The notes: generated by a model not told the origin, from the sequence alone. Shown: positions 17,136-25,434, counted from the first letter of the stretch. The stretch is 58,337 bases of DNA from a virus (IMGVR_UViG_3300033981_001507:1-58337); one strand, 5' to 3'. A program made the numbers and translations.

Positions 17136-18050
17136 TTATTTTAACCCACGCTCAAAAGCTTGTTTTAATAGCGCCAGCTGTGTCTGGCTTAGGTCGGGCT
17201 TAAATGCTCCTGCTTTAAACGCATCGGTAACAAGAACAGCACCCTTGGTAAATGCCTCTGAAATACCAACTTGATCAACCGGAGGTACAGGAACACCACT
17301 GAGTGGAGTCTTTAAATTGAATGCCGGTGCTCCAGTGGGAGAAGCCAAGCCAAAATTCATTTTCTCGGCATACTGCATATCGCCTGTTGCTTGTGTAAAA
17401 GCGCCTAGTGGACTTTGAGCCTGGATTGCAGTTTGTGCTTCTGTATAGCCAAGTTGACCCGGCTTCAGCTTTTGTGCTAAACGAGGATTTGTTGTGGCCC
17501 AAATCTGCAGGCCGATCTTTTCTTTTTCCTCGGGAGTGGCAGCAGTGTTATAAGCCTTTGTTAAATCAGCAACCTTATATTTTTTAGAGAGTTGATCTTG
17601 TTCTGCTAACTGAGTAGCACGACGCTTTTCTTCCAAATAAGCACGTTCGCTCGGCGTGGATGCACTGCTTAAAGCCGTAGTGTCAGGCTCTGGCTCTTCC
17701 ATGGAAGGAACCTTGAAAGGTTCTTTTTCTGCGCCATATTTGCCCCACATATTCGTTTTTACAGCATAGTTTGCCATTGCTTGGCGGCGCTGCGGAGTAT
17801 CCTGGGGAGGACTCGAACCTTCTAATTGGGTTAAGGCAAGAATTGATCCGGGTACACTAAGAGGATTAAATAACGATCCAATCGCTGCAAGGGGATTGAT
17901 ACCGCCAGGGGTCTGCGCTGTCCCCTTGATTCGAGCAGCTGCTGCCTGAGCATCACGGGTGGTCTGCGCTCTAGAACGCTCCAACATTCCTTCTCCTGTA
18001 AAACGAGGAGTAAATGTCGTGGGCGCTTTAAAAGGTCTTTGCGTTGCCAT
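17136..18050 (-). CDS. Late virion-type protein
   Basis: It encodes 304 residues from the ATG at 18050; a TTG at 18062 is possible. It is Ala-, Pro- and Gln-rich with low-complexity stretches, one moderately hydrophobic segment (INPLAAIGSLFNPLSVPGSI) and Lys/Glu-rich helices. Its composition resembles phage internal or ejection proteins; function not shown. It sits between an 18-kDa virion protein and the muramidase. Confidence 0.6.
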   Translation of the reverse strand: MATQRPFKAPTTFTPRFTGEGMLERSRAQTTRDAQAAAARIKGTAQTPGGINPLAAIGSLFNPLSVPGSILALTQLEGSSPPQDTPQRRQAMANYAVKTNMWGKYGAEKEPFKVPSMEEPEPDTTALSSASTPSERAYLEEKRRATQLAEQDQLSKKYKVADLTKAYNTAATPEEKEKIGLQIWATTNPRLAQKLKPGQLGYTEAQTAIQAQSPLGAFTQATGDMQYAEKMNFGLASPTGAPAFNLKTPLSGVPVPPVDQVGISEAFTKGAVLVTDAFKAGAFKPDLSQTQLALLKQAFERGLK

Positions 18051-18052
18051 TG

Positions 18053-18514
18053 TTATCGCCAAACCTCATGTAGATAAATACGGGAGCCCACAGCAGTATC
18101 AGCGGGGCCTGGAAGTGCTTGAATAAATTCAGCACCAGAACGTTCGTAACGATAACGAGCCTGGAAAGGATCCTTGTAGTTAGGAACGTAAAGAATGCCA
18201 GCAAGACGATTTGTTTCGTAGAGATAAATCTCGTCCCAAACCTTCAGTGCTTCCTTGGCGTTGCTGGAGCGAATCGTACGATCCACGTCACCGGCAATGC
18301 TTTCTAACCGCGTCGAAGGAGAAGTTGCAACTTCTGTTTTCTTTTCAGCGGTATCGCAACGACCGATCTGGATTGTGATTTTGTCATAGAAGTATGAATC
18401 CGGGACGGTATTCATTGCTTCTTCTAGACGAGCGTAATCACCCGCAGGAACAGAAACCGTGAAATACCCCAGGTGATACCTGACTCTACTTTTGTCGAAG
18501 TCAGAGAGCCGCAC
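18053..18514 (-). CDS. Late protein, possible head-tail connector
   Basis: The product has 153 residues. The GTG start is supported by AAGGAGA nine bases upstream. It is mixed alpha/beta and charged (MRLSDFDKSRVRYHLGYF), with a size and position that fit an adaptor/head-completion protein. No diagnostic motif is seen, so this is only a suggestion. Confidence 0.6.
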   Translation of the reverse strand: MRLSDFDKSRVRYHLGYFTVSVPAGDYARLEEAMNTVPDSYFYDKITIQIGRCDTAEKKTEVATSPSTRLESIAGDVDRTIRSSNAKEALKVWDEIYLYETNRLAGILYVPNYKDPFQARYRYERSGAEFIQALPGPADTAVGSRIYLHEVWR

Positions 18515-18553
18515 TTCTATTTCTCCTTATCTTTTAATTATAAAAGCAAGTAA

Positions 18554-19276
18554 TCAACCAAAAAGTCCGCCCAGGTAATCAGAGGTAGCTGCAGTTTTAC
18601 CCGAGAGGAAGGGATTACCTCCACGATAGGAATCTAAAAACCCCATGGGATTTAAGGCCTGGGAAAGCAATCCACCAACAATTTGCCCTTTTAACGTATC
18701 TTGCAAAGAAGGACCCGCCACCTCTTCTTTTTTATTTTGAAGTTGTGTGCCATACATAAACGCTTTTAAAATATCGTCAGTTCGGGAATCAGTCGGTAAA
18801 CCTGCAGTTTCAACTGCGTCAGAAGGGCGCGTGGTAGCCGCAGAGGGGAGTTCGCTTAAGTGAAAAACGCCCAATTCATAAGGCCCTGTGCGCAACGAAG
18901 AGACGTTTCCAGCGGCGCCACGACCCGCGTGTGTACTAACACTGCCTTGGCCACGGAAACGCAGCTGTGTGCCGGGGGCAAAGGCAATGTCCATTCCCCC
19001 ATGTTCTGTGGATGCGCCCGGTGCAGGAGCCTTGCGCGGCCCCATTTCACTTGTGGCCGTGCCAGCTGGATTCAGAGAAAAACCTTGCTTTTCGTTTCCA
19101 TATACCGAAGACCAGTTTTTTGCGCCGGGAGGTAAAACTTCTAAGTATTGTCCTATATCTTTACGCGCAATATTAAGAGGTATGCGCTTGCCGTCCTTCT
19201 TTAATTCGAAATGAAAATGCGGCCCCGTGGCAACACCAGTTGCACCCTGTCTACCAAGGTTTAAATATGAGTTCAT
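18554..19276 (-). CDS. M23/LytM-like peptidase with motifs in permuted order
   Basis: It encodes 240 residues. Residues 8-35 hold what is normally the C-terminal half of an M23 domain (GATGVATGPHFHFE, His20/His22). Residues about 78-142 hold the normal N-terminal half: GPRKAPAP, EHGGMDIAFAPGT with His92/Asp96, and VFHLSEL with His139. All zinc ligands exist but in swapped order. The last ~90 residues are a separate Gly-rich tail. M23 enzymes cut peptidoglycan cross-bridges. It is probably virion-borne, beside the muramidase. Activity is unproven. Confidence 0.65.
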   Translation of the reverse strand: MNSYLNLGRQGATGVATGPHFHFELKKDGKRIPLNIARKDIGQYLEVLPPGAKNWSSVYGNEKQGFSLNPAGTATSEMGPRKAPAPGASTEHGGMDIAFAPGTQLRFRGQGSVSTHAGRGAAGNVSSLRTGPYELGVFHLSELPSAATTRPSDAVETAGLPTDSRTDDILKAFMYGTQLQNKKEEVAGPSLQDTLKGQIVGGLLSQALNPMGFLDSYRGGNPFLSGKTAATSDYLGGLFG

Positions 19277-19301
19277 ATCTTTTTCTTTTTATTTTAAAAC
19301 T

Positions 19302-19324
19302 AAAAACCCCTGGTTTCCCAGGGG
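19302..19324 (-). terminator. Rho-independent terminator, leftward
   Basis: CCCCTGG (19307-19313), loop TTTC and CCAGGGG (19318-19324) form a 7-bp GC-rich stem followed, on the minus strand, by TTTTTAGTTTT. It lies between the HhH gene and the M23-like gene and would end transcripts carrying the capsid genes. Confidence 0.8.
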
Positions 19325-19341
19325 CTTGGAGGAGATGAGTG

Positions 19342-19752
19342 TTAGACGCGGATTAGGTCAGCCGCCAAAACAGAATCCCAATCAACCCGTTTGATTTGCT
19401 TCAGCTGTTCGAGATTGTTGAATCTTTCACCCGACAAGGACATCTGGAGATCTTTGATCTCACGCGCTGTTTTTAGGCCGATACCCTTGATGTGATCTGC
19501 GATCATCTGAGCGGTCGCCGCATTAATGTTGAGGCGATTGTCGGGCGGGAAAGACCGGGGTTCTTCTTTAGCCGCTTTATCTTTTACCTGAAGAGTTTTA
19601 ACAGTTTTTGTTGCTGCTTCGTCAGGTTCAAGTTCTTGTTTGTAAGCGGTATAAAGGCGACCGTCCTGATCTTCGACCATGAACCAATCGCCGTTATCCC
19701 ATTCACTTACAATTTTGACGCGAGCGCCAGTCTTTCTGTGCTGGTAGAGCAT
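19342..19752 (-). CDS. Helix-hairpin-helix (ComEA-like) protein
   Basis: The product has 136 residues. The N-terminal half is a small beta domain (MLYQHRKTGARVKIVSEWDN). The C-terminal half (about 72-136, LNINAATAQMIADHIKGIGL and onward) is a helix-hairpin-helix repeat like ComEA/DNA polymerase X, with the conserved Leu-Asn-Asn/Ala-Ala and GIG turns. It binds DNA without sequence specificity. It lies downstream of the capsid genes and upstream of a strong terminator. Its ATG has a 10-bp hairpin directly in front. Confidence 0.75.
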   Translation of the reverse strand: MLYQHRKTGARVKIVSEWDNGDWFMVEDQDGRLYTAYKQELEPDEAATKTVKTLQVKDKAAKEEPRSFPPDNRLNINAATAQMIADHIKGIGLKTAREIKDLQMSLSGERFNNLEQLKQIKRVDWDSVLAADLIRV

Positions 19753-19753
19753 A

Positions 19754-19778
19754 AGGACCAGAAGAATATTCTGGTCCT
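19754..19778 (-). promoter_or_regulatory. Perfect 10-bp hairpin in the HhH gene leader
   Basis: AGGACCAGAA, a 5-base loop and TTCTGGTCCT form a perfect 10-bp stem ending one base before the HhH gene ATG (19752). There is no T-run, so it is more likely to limit translation of the HhH gene or to act as an RNA-stability barrier after the upstream virion gene than to terminate. Confidence 0.6.
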
Positions 19779-19790
19779 AGTTTACCCTAA

Positions 19791-20591
19791 TCAGCTAACT
19801 GTGCGACCGGTCAGGTAACCGTCGATATCTTCGTAGCCAGGAGCTTCGTCCGGCTGGACGTAGCACACTTCAACCACGAGGTAACCAGTGCGACTGGCAG
19901 ATGCATCACCACTGGAGATGTAGAAACCACCGGAAGTGGTCAGGCCAGTGGTGGTGCCACGGGCGAACACCTTGAAGGTGGTAGCGGCAGTCACCTCATA
20001 GTTCACCACGGAACCAGAAACGCCAGCAGCACCGGTAGCAGTGAGGAAAGCGTTGGTGCTATAAGCAGCCGAGCCACCAGCGAAGAAGACTTCGCCGGGC
20101 TGGGAGCCGGAGGTGGTAGAAGCCAGGTTGGCCTGAGCCACAGATTCACCAACGCCTGTGGAAGCCACAGGACCGCTGGAATCGCGGCAGAAGCTGATCA
20201 CGTTACCGGTAGCGGCATACACACCGGAAGCCACACGACCGTCGCCCCAGCCAGAAGCCACGGATACGGTAGCGCGATACACATAAGCAGGCAGGGTGGC
20301 ACTACCAGAGATCACCATGCCGGTGATGTCGGGGCGGGTGTCGTCCTGGCGGTAAGGCGAAGGAACGATCACGTTGCCGGTGCCGATTGCGCCGCCACCA
20401 GAGGTGGCGGTCACGGGGACATAGCCACGCTGCTGGAAATAGCGGTAGCCGGGGACGGCCAGCACCGAAGTGGGGCCGCCCTTGGAGGCGTTGTTGATAC
20501 CGTCATCGTTGGTGTCAACGTTCTTGTACCAGCCGTTCAGAGGCTCTGCCCAGTTGCCCGGGTAGATTTTTTTAGCAGACAAATAGGTCAT
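19791..20591 (-). CDS. Virion protein next to capsid, possible decoration protein
   Basis: The product has 266 residues, rich in Gly, Ser, Thr, Ala and Val with few Lys, typical of a beta-rich surface protein (SASRTGYLVVEVCYVQPDE). It follows the major capsid gene with a gap of 34 bases and has AAGGAAAAG before the ATG. By position it is a candidate capsid decoration or head fibre protein; no family motif is recognised. Confidence 0.65.
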   Translation of the reverse strand: MTYLSAKKIYPGNWAEPLNGWYKNVDTNDDGINNASKGGPTSVLAVPGYRYFQQRGYVPVTATSGGGAIGTGNVIVPSPYRQDDTRPDITGMVISGSATLPAYVYRATVSVASGWGDGRVASGVYAATGNVISFCRDSSGPVASTGVGESVAQANLASTTSGSQPGEVFFAGGSAAYSTNAFLTATGAAGVSGSVVNYEVTAATTFKVFARGTTTGLTTSGGFYISSGDASASRTGYLVVEVCYVQPDEAPGYEDIDGYLTGRTVS

Positions 20592-20625
20592 TTATCTTTT
20601 CCTTAAGGGTTAACTTTTATAGTTA

Positions 20626-21773
20626 TCAGACAGTGCCGTCGTCCTGAACGAAGCTGTAAGCGGTGGTCACGAAGTCCTTGTTCAGGATTTCGAAGCCAGC
20701 GTACAGTTGCCAAATCAGGATGATGAAGCGGCTGAAGTCGTCGTTGTTGTTGATGAGCACCTGAGCGTTCGGGCCGCCGATGCCAACGCCGATAGCCTGA
20801 GGGCCGAAGAAGTAGCCTTGGGCAACTTCCTTAGAAGCGTAGGTGGAGCCACCATCGAAGGAGGCGTTCACGTTCTTGATCGGGAAGTTGGTCGACTCGT
20901 AGAACTTAACGCCTTCAAACTGAACGCCGGTAGGCATCACGGGTTCACCAGCCAGGAAGTAAGCCTGACCAGCTTGGGGACCCATGTAGAAGCTGGCGTT
21001 GTTAGGCATCATGGGGTTGCCCATGTACATGCCTTGGCCAGGGTTGCCGCTGTAACGGGCGATCTCACGGAAGTCAGGATCACGACGCAGGTGCATCATG
21101 AAGGTGGGATCGCAGATGCAGCGATACAGACCATCAGCGAAGGTGGGGACGTTGCGCTTACGCAGGTCCTTAACCACGGTCAGCAGGTCGGTGCGCACCT
21201 GGAACTGCTGCACTTCATTGCCATACTCGGTGCCGGTGTAGGACACGCGACCAGAAGAGTCTTTGGTCTTACCACCAGCGAAATAGTAACCGCCCTGGGT
21301 GGAGGAAGCGGCACCATTGGCTTCAGCTTTAGAGAGTTCGTCAATAAAGACGCGGTCGCGCCAACGGCGATAGTCGTCGAGCAAGGTCAGCGAACCGATG
21401 CTCTGGTGGAACATGTTCAGGTTGCCGGTGTCCAGCAGCAGGCGCTGGGCGGTAACCAGGGTTTCACGAGCAATCTTGAAGGTGCTGGGCTGGGTCGGAT
21501 CGCCCGGGTCCGCAGGACCGGTGTATTCCTTCAGCACAACAAGCACCTTCTCCTTGGTGATGTTGCGGCTGTTGGCAGTACCGATGGTCTGGTCAGCAAT
21601 ACGCTCGCGGCTGTCCTTAGTACCAGGGGTACCCCAGAACTTGTAGCGATCCAGCTGAACGGTTTGACCGGGCTGGCGGGTGAAGTCGTGGACAACCACG
21701 GGCTCAACCGCCATTTCAGCGATGTAAGCAGGGTGGGGACGGTAGAGTTCCGCACCCAAAATCTTTGGAAAGT
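20626..21773 (-). CDS. Major capsid protein, main exon
   Basis: Encodes LGAELYRPHPAYIAE and onward, about 380 residues, similar in motifs (FADGLYRCICDPTFMMHLRR, DFTRQPGQTVQLDRY) to the N4-gp56-like major capsid family. It forms the icosahedral shell. The reading frame continues upstream of the TTG at 21759 to a TAA without a usable ATG, and group I intron core sequences follow immediately. The 5' end is therefore interpreted as an exon boundary at about 21773. Codon use is highly biased, as expected for an abundant protein. Confidence 0.85.
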
Positions 21774-22635
21774 CGTTCTCCTGGTCTCTAGTTTCTTAGA
21801 GGGGTGGACTATCTCTTCATCCCTGTGGGATGCCGGACGCTAAATCTGGTATTACGTAACAAGAACGTGTTACCCCCAGTAGTCTCTGCACCTTCCAATC
21901 ACGCTTGATTGGCTTGGCTCAGGATTACCCTCGTCTTTACGTTAGGGCTTCCCTGAATTCATCCGGTTTGCACTCACCAATTGCTTGATGAGGTGACAAC
22001 GTTGAGCGTTCAGTTGAGGAATGCTACAGTCGTGGAAACTTGTTTATAAACAAAATGAATCCAAAACTTGTACCTGGATTTGGAAATCTTTACTTAACTG
22101 AGGAAGGAAAAGCTTTTGAAAAACAACTTGATCAAAAAAACCAAGAATATTTTGTGGAGCTTCCCATTCGTTCTACCAGTTCTTACGACCGTATTTCAGT
22201 CCTTGTAGATGGAAAAAGAGAACGTTTTCATCTTCACGTCTTGATGGCAGTTGCTTTTTTAGAGTTGGATTTACGTTCTCATGGAACGAATAATCTTTCC
22301 CTACAAGTCGATCACATTGATAACAACAAGAGAAATAATCGAGTTGAAAATCTTGAGATCGTTACCAAACAAGAAAATTTAACAAGGGCCTGGAAAACGG
22401 GTTGTTATAAGAACAATGGTTTTGCCAGTAAAGGAAAGCCGAAGAATTCATTGAGAAAGTTTTCTTCGGATGACGTGATTCAAATTAAAACTTTAAAAGC
22501 AGCTGGTCTTTCTTATCGAAAAATTGCTGAAAAGTTTAACTGCAATCACGTAGCTATTTACCAAATCTTGAAGGGGCAAACCTACCAGGATCTGAACTAG
22601 CTATCAATAAACACCTTTGTTTATCCTCCGAAATT
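21774..22635 (-). ncRNA. Group I intron in the major capsid gene
   Basis: On the minus strand the group I core elements appear in order: CAGGGAAGCCC (about 21946-21960), GGTAATCCTGAGCC (P/P4, 21916-21930), a P5 hairpin CCAATC/GATTGG, GGTGCAGAGACTAC (Q/R, 21880-21892), a P8 hairpin CATCCC/GGGATG and AAGAGATAGTCC (S, 21806-21817). They closely resemble cyanobacterial tRNA-Leu introns (IC3-like). The 3' splice after G21774 fits. The 5' site is uncertain; 22635/22636 restores the frame with a nearby ATG. An HNH gene is inserted on the opposite strand. Confidence 0.8.
22055..22600 (+). CDS. HNH homing endonuclease inside the capsid intron
   Basis: It encodes 181 residues from the ATG at 22055; a TTG at 22040 is rejected. 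It has an HNH_3-type core (HLHVLMAVAFLELD, VDHIDNNKRNNRVENLEIVT) and a C-terminal HTH for target recognition (FSSDDVIQIKTLKAAGLSYR, then NHVAIYQILKG). It would cut an intronless capsid allele and drive intron homing. It is read against the intron's own direction and is AT-rich compared with the flanking capsid gene, which supports a separate origin. Confidence 0.85.
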   Translation: MNPKLVPGFGNLYLTEEGKAFEKQLDQKNQEYFVELPIRSTSSYDRISVLVDGKRERFHLHVLMAVAFLELDLRSHGTNNLSLQVDHIDNNKRNNRVENLEIVTKQENLTRAWKTGCYKNNGFASKGKPKNSLRKFSSDDVIQIKTLKAAGLSYRKIAEKFNCNHVAIYQILKGQTYQDLN

Positions 22636-22672
22636 AGGTTTTATCGGGTGAAAGACTTGGCTGTTGCCTCAT
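22636..22672 (-). CDS. Candidate first exon of the major capsid gene
   Basis: ATG at 22672 begins MRQQPSLSPDKT and meets a stop right after ACC TAA. Cutting after the T at 22636 and joining to ACTTTCC at 21773 gives TAC and continues in frame into FPKILGAELYRPHP. Group I introns splice after a U and a G, as here. However, no Shine-Dalgarno is seen and the P1 pairing I can draw lacks the usual U-G, so this exon is tentative. Confidence 0.3.
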
Positions 22673-22687
22673 CTGTAAAAATTTTAA

Positions 22688-22717
22688 CAGCCAGTAATCT
22701 ATTAAGACTACTGGCTG
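22688..22717 (-). terminator. Leftward terminator after the scaffold gene
   Basis: CAGCCAGTA and TACTGGCTG form a 9-bp stem with a 12-base loop, followed on the minus strand by TTAAAATTTTT. It lies just after the scaffold-type gene stop (22725) and before the capsid start region, so it may trim readthrough between scaffold and capsid. Confidence 0.75.
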
Positions 22718-22724
22718 AAAAAAA

Positions 22725-23684
22725 TCACTCCATTACAAACAGTTTGTTTGCAACGGTCTGAGGCTGGGCTTGATTCAGAACACGCCAGGCATTCTGGGGA
22801 TCACGAGCCATCATCTCACTGAAATTGCCCCAGAAATTCTCGGGGGCCTGGGGAGCAGCGGCAGCCGGGGGAGCGGGCAGCTGACCCAGTTGGGGCTGAG
22901 CCACGGCTTGGGTAGGATAGCCGCGAGTCTCCAGTTGAGCTTCGTTTTCGTACACGGGATAGGGACCTTCAGGACCGAAGAATTTCAGCGTGTAATCGCT
23001 GAGCACGTCGGGGTTGGTCAGAATTTCGTTGTAAGCCAGGTTCTCCTGGTGCTCGTTGACAGAGAACTCGGCGTAGCCTTTGATCGTGTCAGCGGCGCGG
23101 TTTCCCCACGCGACGGCGCTGTCCAGCATTTGCTCCAGGTTTAGAGCGTAATTGTTCAGCAGAGCCGGAGCTTCGATCCCGAACGCGTCCATCACCTGAC
23201 GGCTTTCCTGGCTCATTCCCACCAGGTCCGCGATTTGCTCCAAGGAGGGAGTCGAGGAAGTTTGGGAAGAGCTGGGCGAGGATGCCGGGCTGGGAGACCA
23301 GGTCTGCGGAGCCGATTGTTGCGTAGCTTGGCTGCTGGGCTGTCCGTAATTGGCCGGGGTAAACTGAGTCGTCGCTGGATACTGTTGACCCTGGAACGGG
23401 GATTGGACTGGTGCGCTCAGCAGGTTCACCACCTTGTTGAACGCCGATTCCCAAGGATTCCCCTGGGGTGCCTCCGGTTGGGATTGGGGGGCGTACTGAG
23501 TAGGGGCTGATTGGTAGCTGGGGGCCGCCTGAGGCACCGCTTGGGGGTAGCTGGTACCCACCTGATAAGCCACTGGAGCCTGCGCCGGAGCTGCCTGCGG
23601 TGCTGCCACCACGTAGCTGCTCGGAGCGACGGCCACTGGTGCTTGGCTCGTCTGTGGGATCGATTGGACGGTAGCGTCCTGCAT
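22725..23684 (-). CDS. Scaffold-type protein
   Basis: The product has 319 residues. The first ~170 are disordered and rich in Ala, Pro, Gln and Ser; the remainder is helical and acidic (LEQIADLVGMSQESRQVMDA, then NLEQMLDSAVAWGNRAADTI). This layout and the position between portal and capsid genes fit a capsid scaffolding protein that guides shell assembly; no motif proves it. It has a good GGAG before the ATG. Its first 596 bases lie inside the portal gene in another frame. Confidence 0.65.
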   Translation of the reverse strand: MQDATVQSIPQTSQAPVAVAPSSYVVAAPQAAPAQAPVAYQVGTSYPQAVPQAAPSYQSAPTQYAPQSQPEAPQGNPWESAFNKVVNLLSAPVQSPFQGQQYPATTQFTPANYGQPSSQATQQSAPQTWSPSPASSPSSSQTSSTPSLEQIADLVGMSQESRQVMDAFGIEAPALLNNYALNLEQMLDSAVAWGNRAADTIKGYAEFSVNEHQENLAYNEILTNPDVLSDYTLKFFGPEGPYPVYENEAQLETRGYPTQAVAQPQLGQLPAPPAAAAPQAPENFWGNFSEMMARDPQNAWRVLNQAQPQTVANKLFVME

Positions 23685-25434
23685 AACTCATCTCCTTTTG
23701 TAAGGCTTCTAAAGTGCGATACAGATATGGGGTCAAATCCAATCGCGGGTCCGCAGCCATCGGTAAATCCGGTGATTGCGGGTGGGGGGTCTGCATCATT
23801 CCTCCCACTAAGCGAGCGAAAGCAGAGTATGCACCCTGTAATTCGTTCACCATTCTGAACGGGAACCCAGATAGCATCTCGGCCCGTTCCTCATCCGTTT
23901 TAGACGGAAAGAGGTATTTCAGTGCCTCAATGCTATCAACACCTAATTCTTGCAGATTTCGAACAACAATGGAGTTGTTGAGAATATCTTGGGTGGAATC
24001 TTCGTAAACAGGACCCAACCAACGCCACTGAACGGTGACATCACCATCGGGAATAAGGCCTAAAACACCAGGAGGAATCTGCTGGGTACGCAGACAAGCC
24101 ATCATCAACTGCTTGACTTGATCTTCAAACATGCCCATGGCATCTTCGTAGGCAACAAAGTCTTCAGGCGTTGCTGTCTCTGGTAATTCCAGGGGCTTTT
24201 CAAGACCTGCAGCAGCGGCCAGGGTGTCACGGAAAAGACGTTCTTCTTGGAAAATAATCAGTTCCAAGCAACGGCAAATGCCATAGGTATAAATAGAAAT
24301 TGCTTTTTTCTTGGATGTTGCAGAAACACGTCCAAACAAAGATTTGTATTCAGTTGCAGTAACACCTGCAGAAATTGAGAGTTCATCAACGCCACCAAGG
24401 GCGGTACGGATTTCCTCTCGATACTGGCGTGCAAAAGAATTTTGGTCACCAGTGATGGCGTCAGGGACGATATAACCAACTCGGTCGTTTGGCTCCAGGT
24501 TGGCAATGATGCGTGGAACGCGGAGCTGACCATCAACACCGCGATAGACGGGATCTGCTTTGAAGCGTGACTGACTCAGGGCACCACCGCCCATGAAACC
24601 AGAGTTAGCTGCAATAGACGGACGCTGGACAACGGTTTCGCCACCGGACTCCATTAGGTCTGTCTTGGGACGAGACGAAAGCAGTGTTGGGTTACCAAAG
24701 AACTGAACGTTCTTACGCATGGTGCGAACCATTTCGTCATGCGTACAGATGTGATTGGCTAACGCATCGAATTCACCAACACCCTCTGTCGAGAAGCCCT
24801 TAGCGTTGTTAAAGATTTCAACGCAGGGAATAAAACCAAGAGTATTTTTAAATGTTTTTGTGCGGCCAGGGACAGATTGGTAGTTGGTGTCGAAAGAAAT
24901 CTCGCCTTCAGAATGCGTTTCTTCGATTGTTTTACGTTTAATCGACAGACGGATGTAACGCTTGACGCCGCCCCGCCCCATGCCAGCCGGACCACTAAGG
25001 TTACTGACTTCAATGTCCTGCTGGAAGCCAAGGCCTTGACGAACCTTATAGCTATAAATGATGACGACTTCGTCTAGCTCACCGTCAATATTGTAGAAAC
25101 TTCTGTATTCGTGTTTACGGAAAAAGTAAAGACGGTAATTATTTTGCGTAGGACGGATGTAAAACAACCCCTGTCCATCACAAAGGAAATAATCCCAAAC
25201 CGAATCAAGGCGCGTATCAAGTTGGTTGTATTTAATTACGCGATCAATAAAGTCTTTGCGTTGATTGCCAAAGTTATCTTGAGCGGGAAAAAATTCGACA
25301 CCCTGGCGGATGCCGAATAATTTCATCTGCGCAAGGTGTGCCGCAACGACGCCAGTATCGATTGAAGCTCCACCGTCTTTTTCGAGGTAGGAGTCAATGA
25401 TTTCTTTAAGTCTGGCCTTTGCGTCCCCAGCCAT
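23089..25434 (-). CDS. Portal protein
   Basis: It encodes 781 residues from the ATG at 25434. The central region (ARQYREEIRTALGGVDELSI, then the long helical part and YGICRCLELIIFQEERLF) fits phage portal proteins of the long podovirus type. The portal forms the dodecameric DNA gate at one capsid vertex. It follows TerL-side genes and precedes scaffold and capsid, as expected. The C-terminal ~199 residues are a Gly/Ser/Pro-rich tail ending in RRRVGKPRR, encoded in a frame overlapping the scaffold gene. Confidence 0.82.
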   Translation of the reverse strand: MAGDAKARLKEIIDSYLEKDGGASIDTGVVAAHLAQMKLFGIRQGVEFFPAQDNFGNQRKDFIDRVIKYNQLDTRLDSVWDYFLCDGQGLFYIRPTQNNYRLYFFRKHEYRSFYNIDGELDEVVIIYSYKVRQGLGFQQDIEVSNLSGPAGMGRGGVKRYIRLSIKRKTIEETHSEGEISFDTNYQSVPGRTKTFKNTLGFIPCVEIFNNAKGFSTEGVGEFDALANHICTHDEMVRTMRKNVQFFGNPTLLSSRPKTDLMESGGETVVQRPSIAANSGFMGGGALSQSRFKADPVYRGVDGQLRVPRIIANLEPNDRVGYIVPDAITGDQNSFARQYREEIRTALGGVDELSISAGVTATEYKSLFGRVSATSKKKAISIYTYGICRCLELIIFQEERLFRDTLAAAAGLEKPLELPETATPEDFVAYEDAMGMFEDQVKQLMMACLRTQQIPPGVLGLIPDGDVTVQWRWLGPVYEDSTQDILNNSIVVRNLQELGVDSIEALKYLFPSKTDEERAEMLSGFPFRMVNELQGAYSAFARLVGGMMQTPHPQSPDLPMAADPRLDLTPYLYRTLEALQKEMSYAGRYRPIDPTDEPSTSGRRSEQLRGGSTAGSSGAGSSGLSGGYQLPPSGASGGPQLPISPYSVRPPIPTGGTPGESLGIGVQQGGEPAERTSPIPVPGSTVSSDDSVYPGQLRTAQQPSYATIGSADLVSQPGILAQLFPNFLDSLLGANRGPGGNEPGKPSGDGRVRDRSSGSAEQLRSKPGANAGQRRRVGKPRR

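Noticed and set aside
21759-21759. TTG at 21759 as the start of the major capsid protein
   Set aside because: No Shine-Dalgarno precedes it, the frame stays protein-like upstream (FPKIL), and group I intron core sequences explain the missing 5' end better.
20707-21843. A 378-codon open frame on the plus strand over the major capsid gene
   Set aside because: It mirrors the capsid gene, whose biased codon use keeps the reverse frame free of stops; no protein-like domain, and the capsid call is firm.
23235-24007. Plus-strand ORFs across the portal/scaffold overlap
   Set aside because: Arg/Gly/Leu-rich antisense shadows without start signals.
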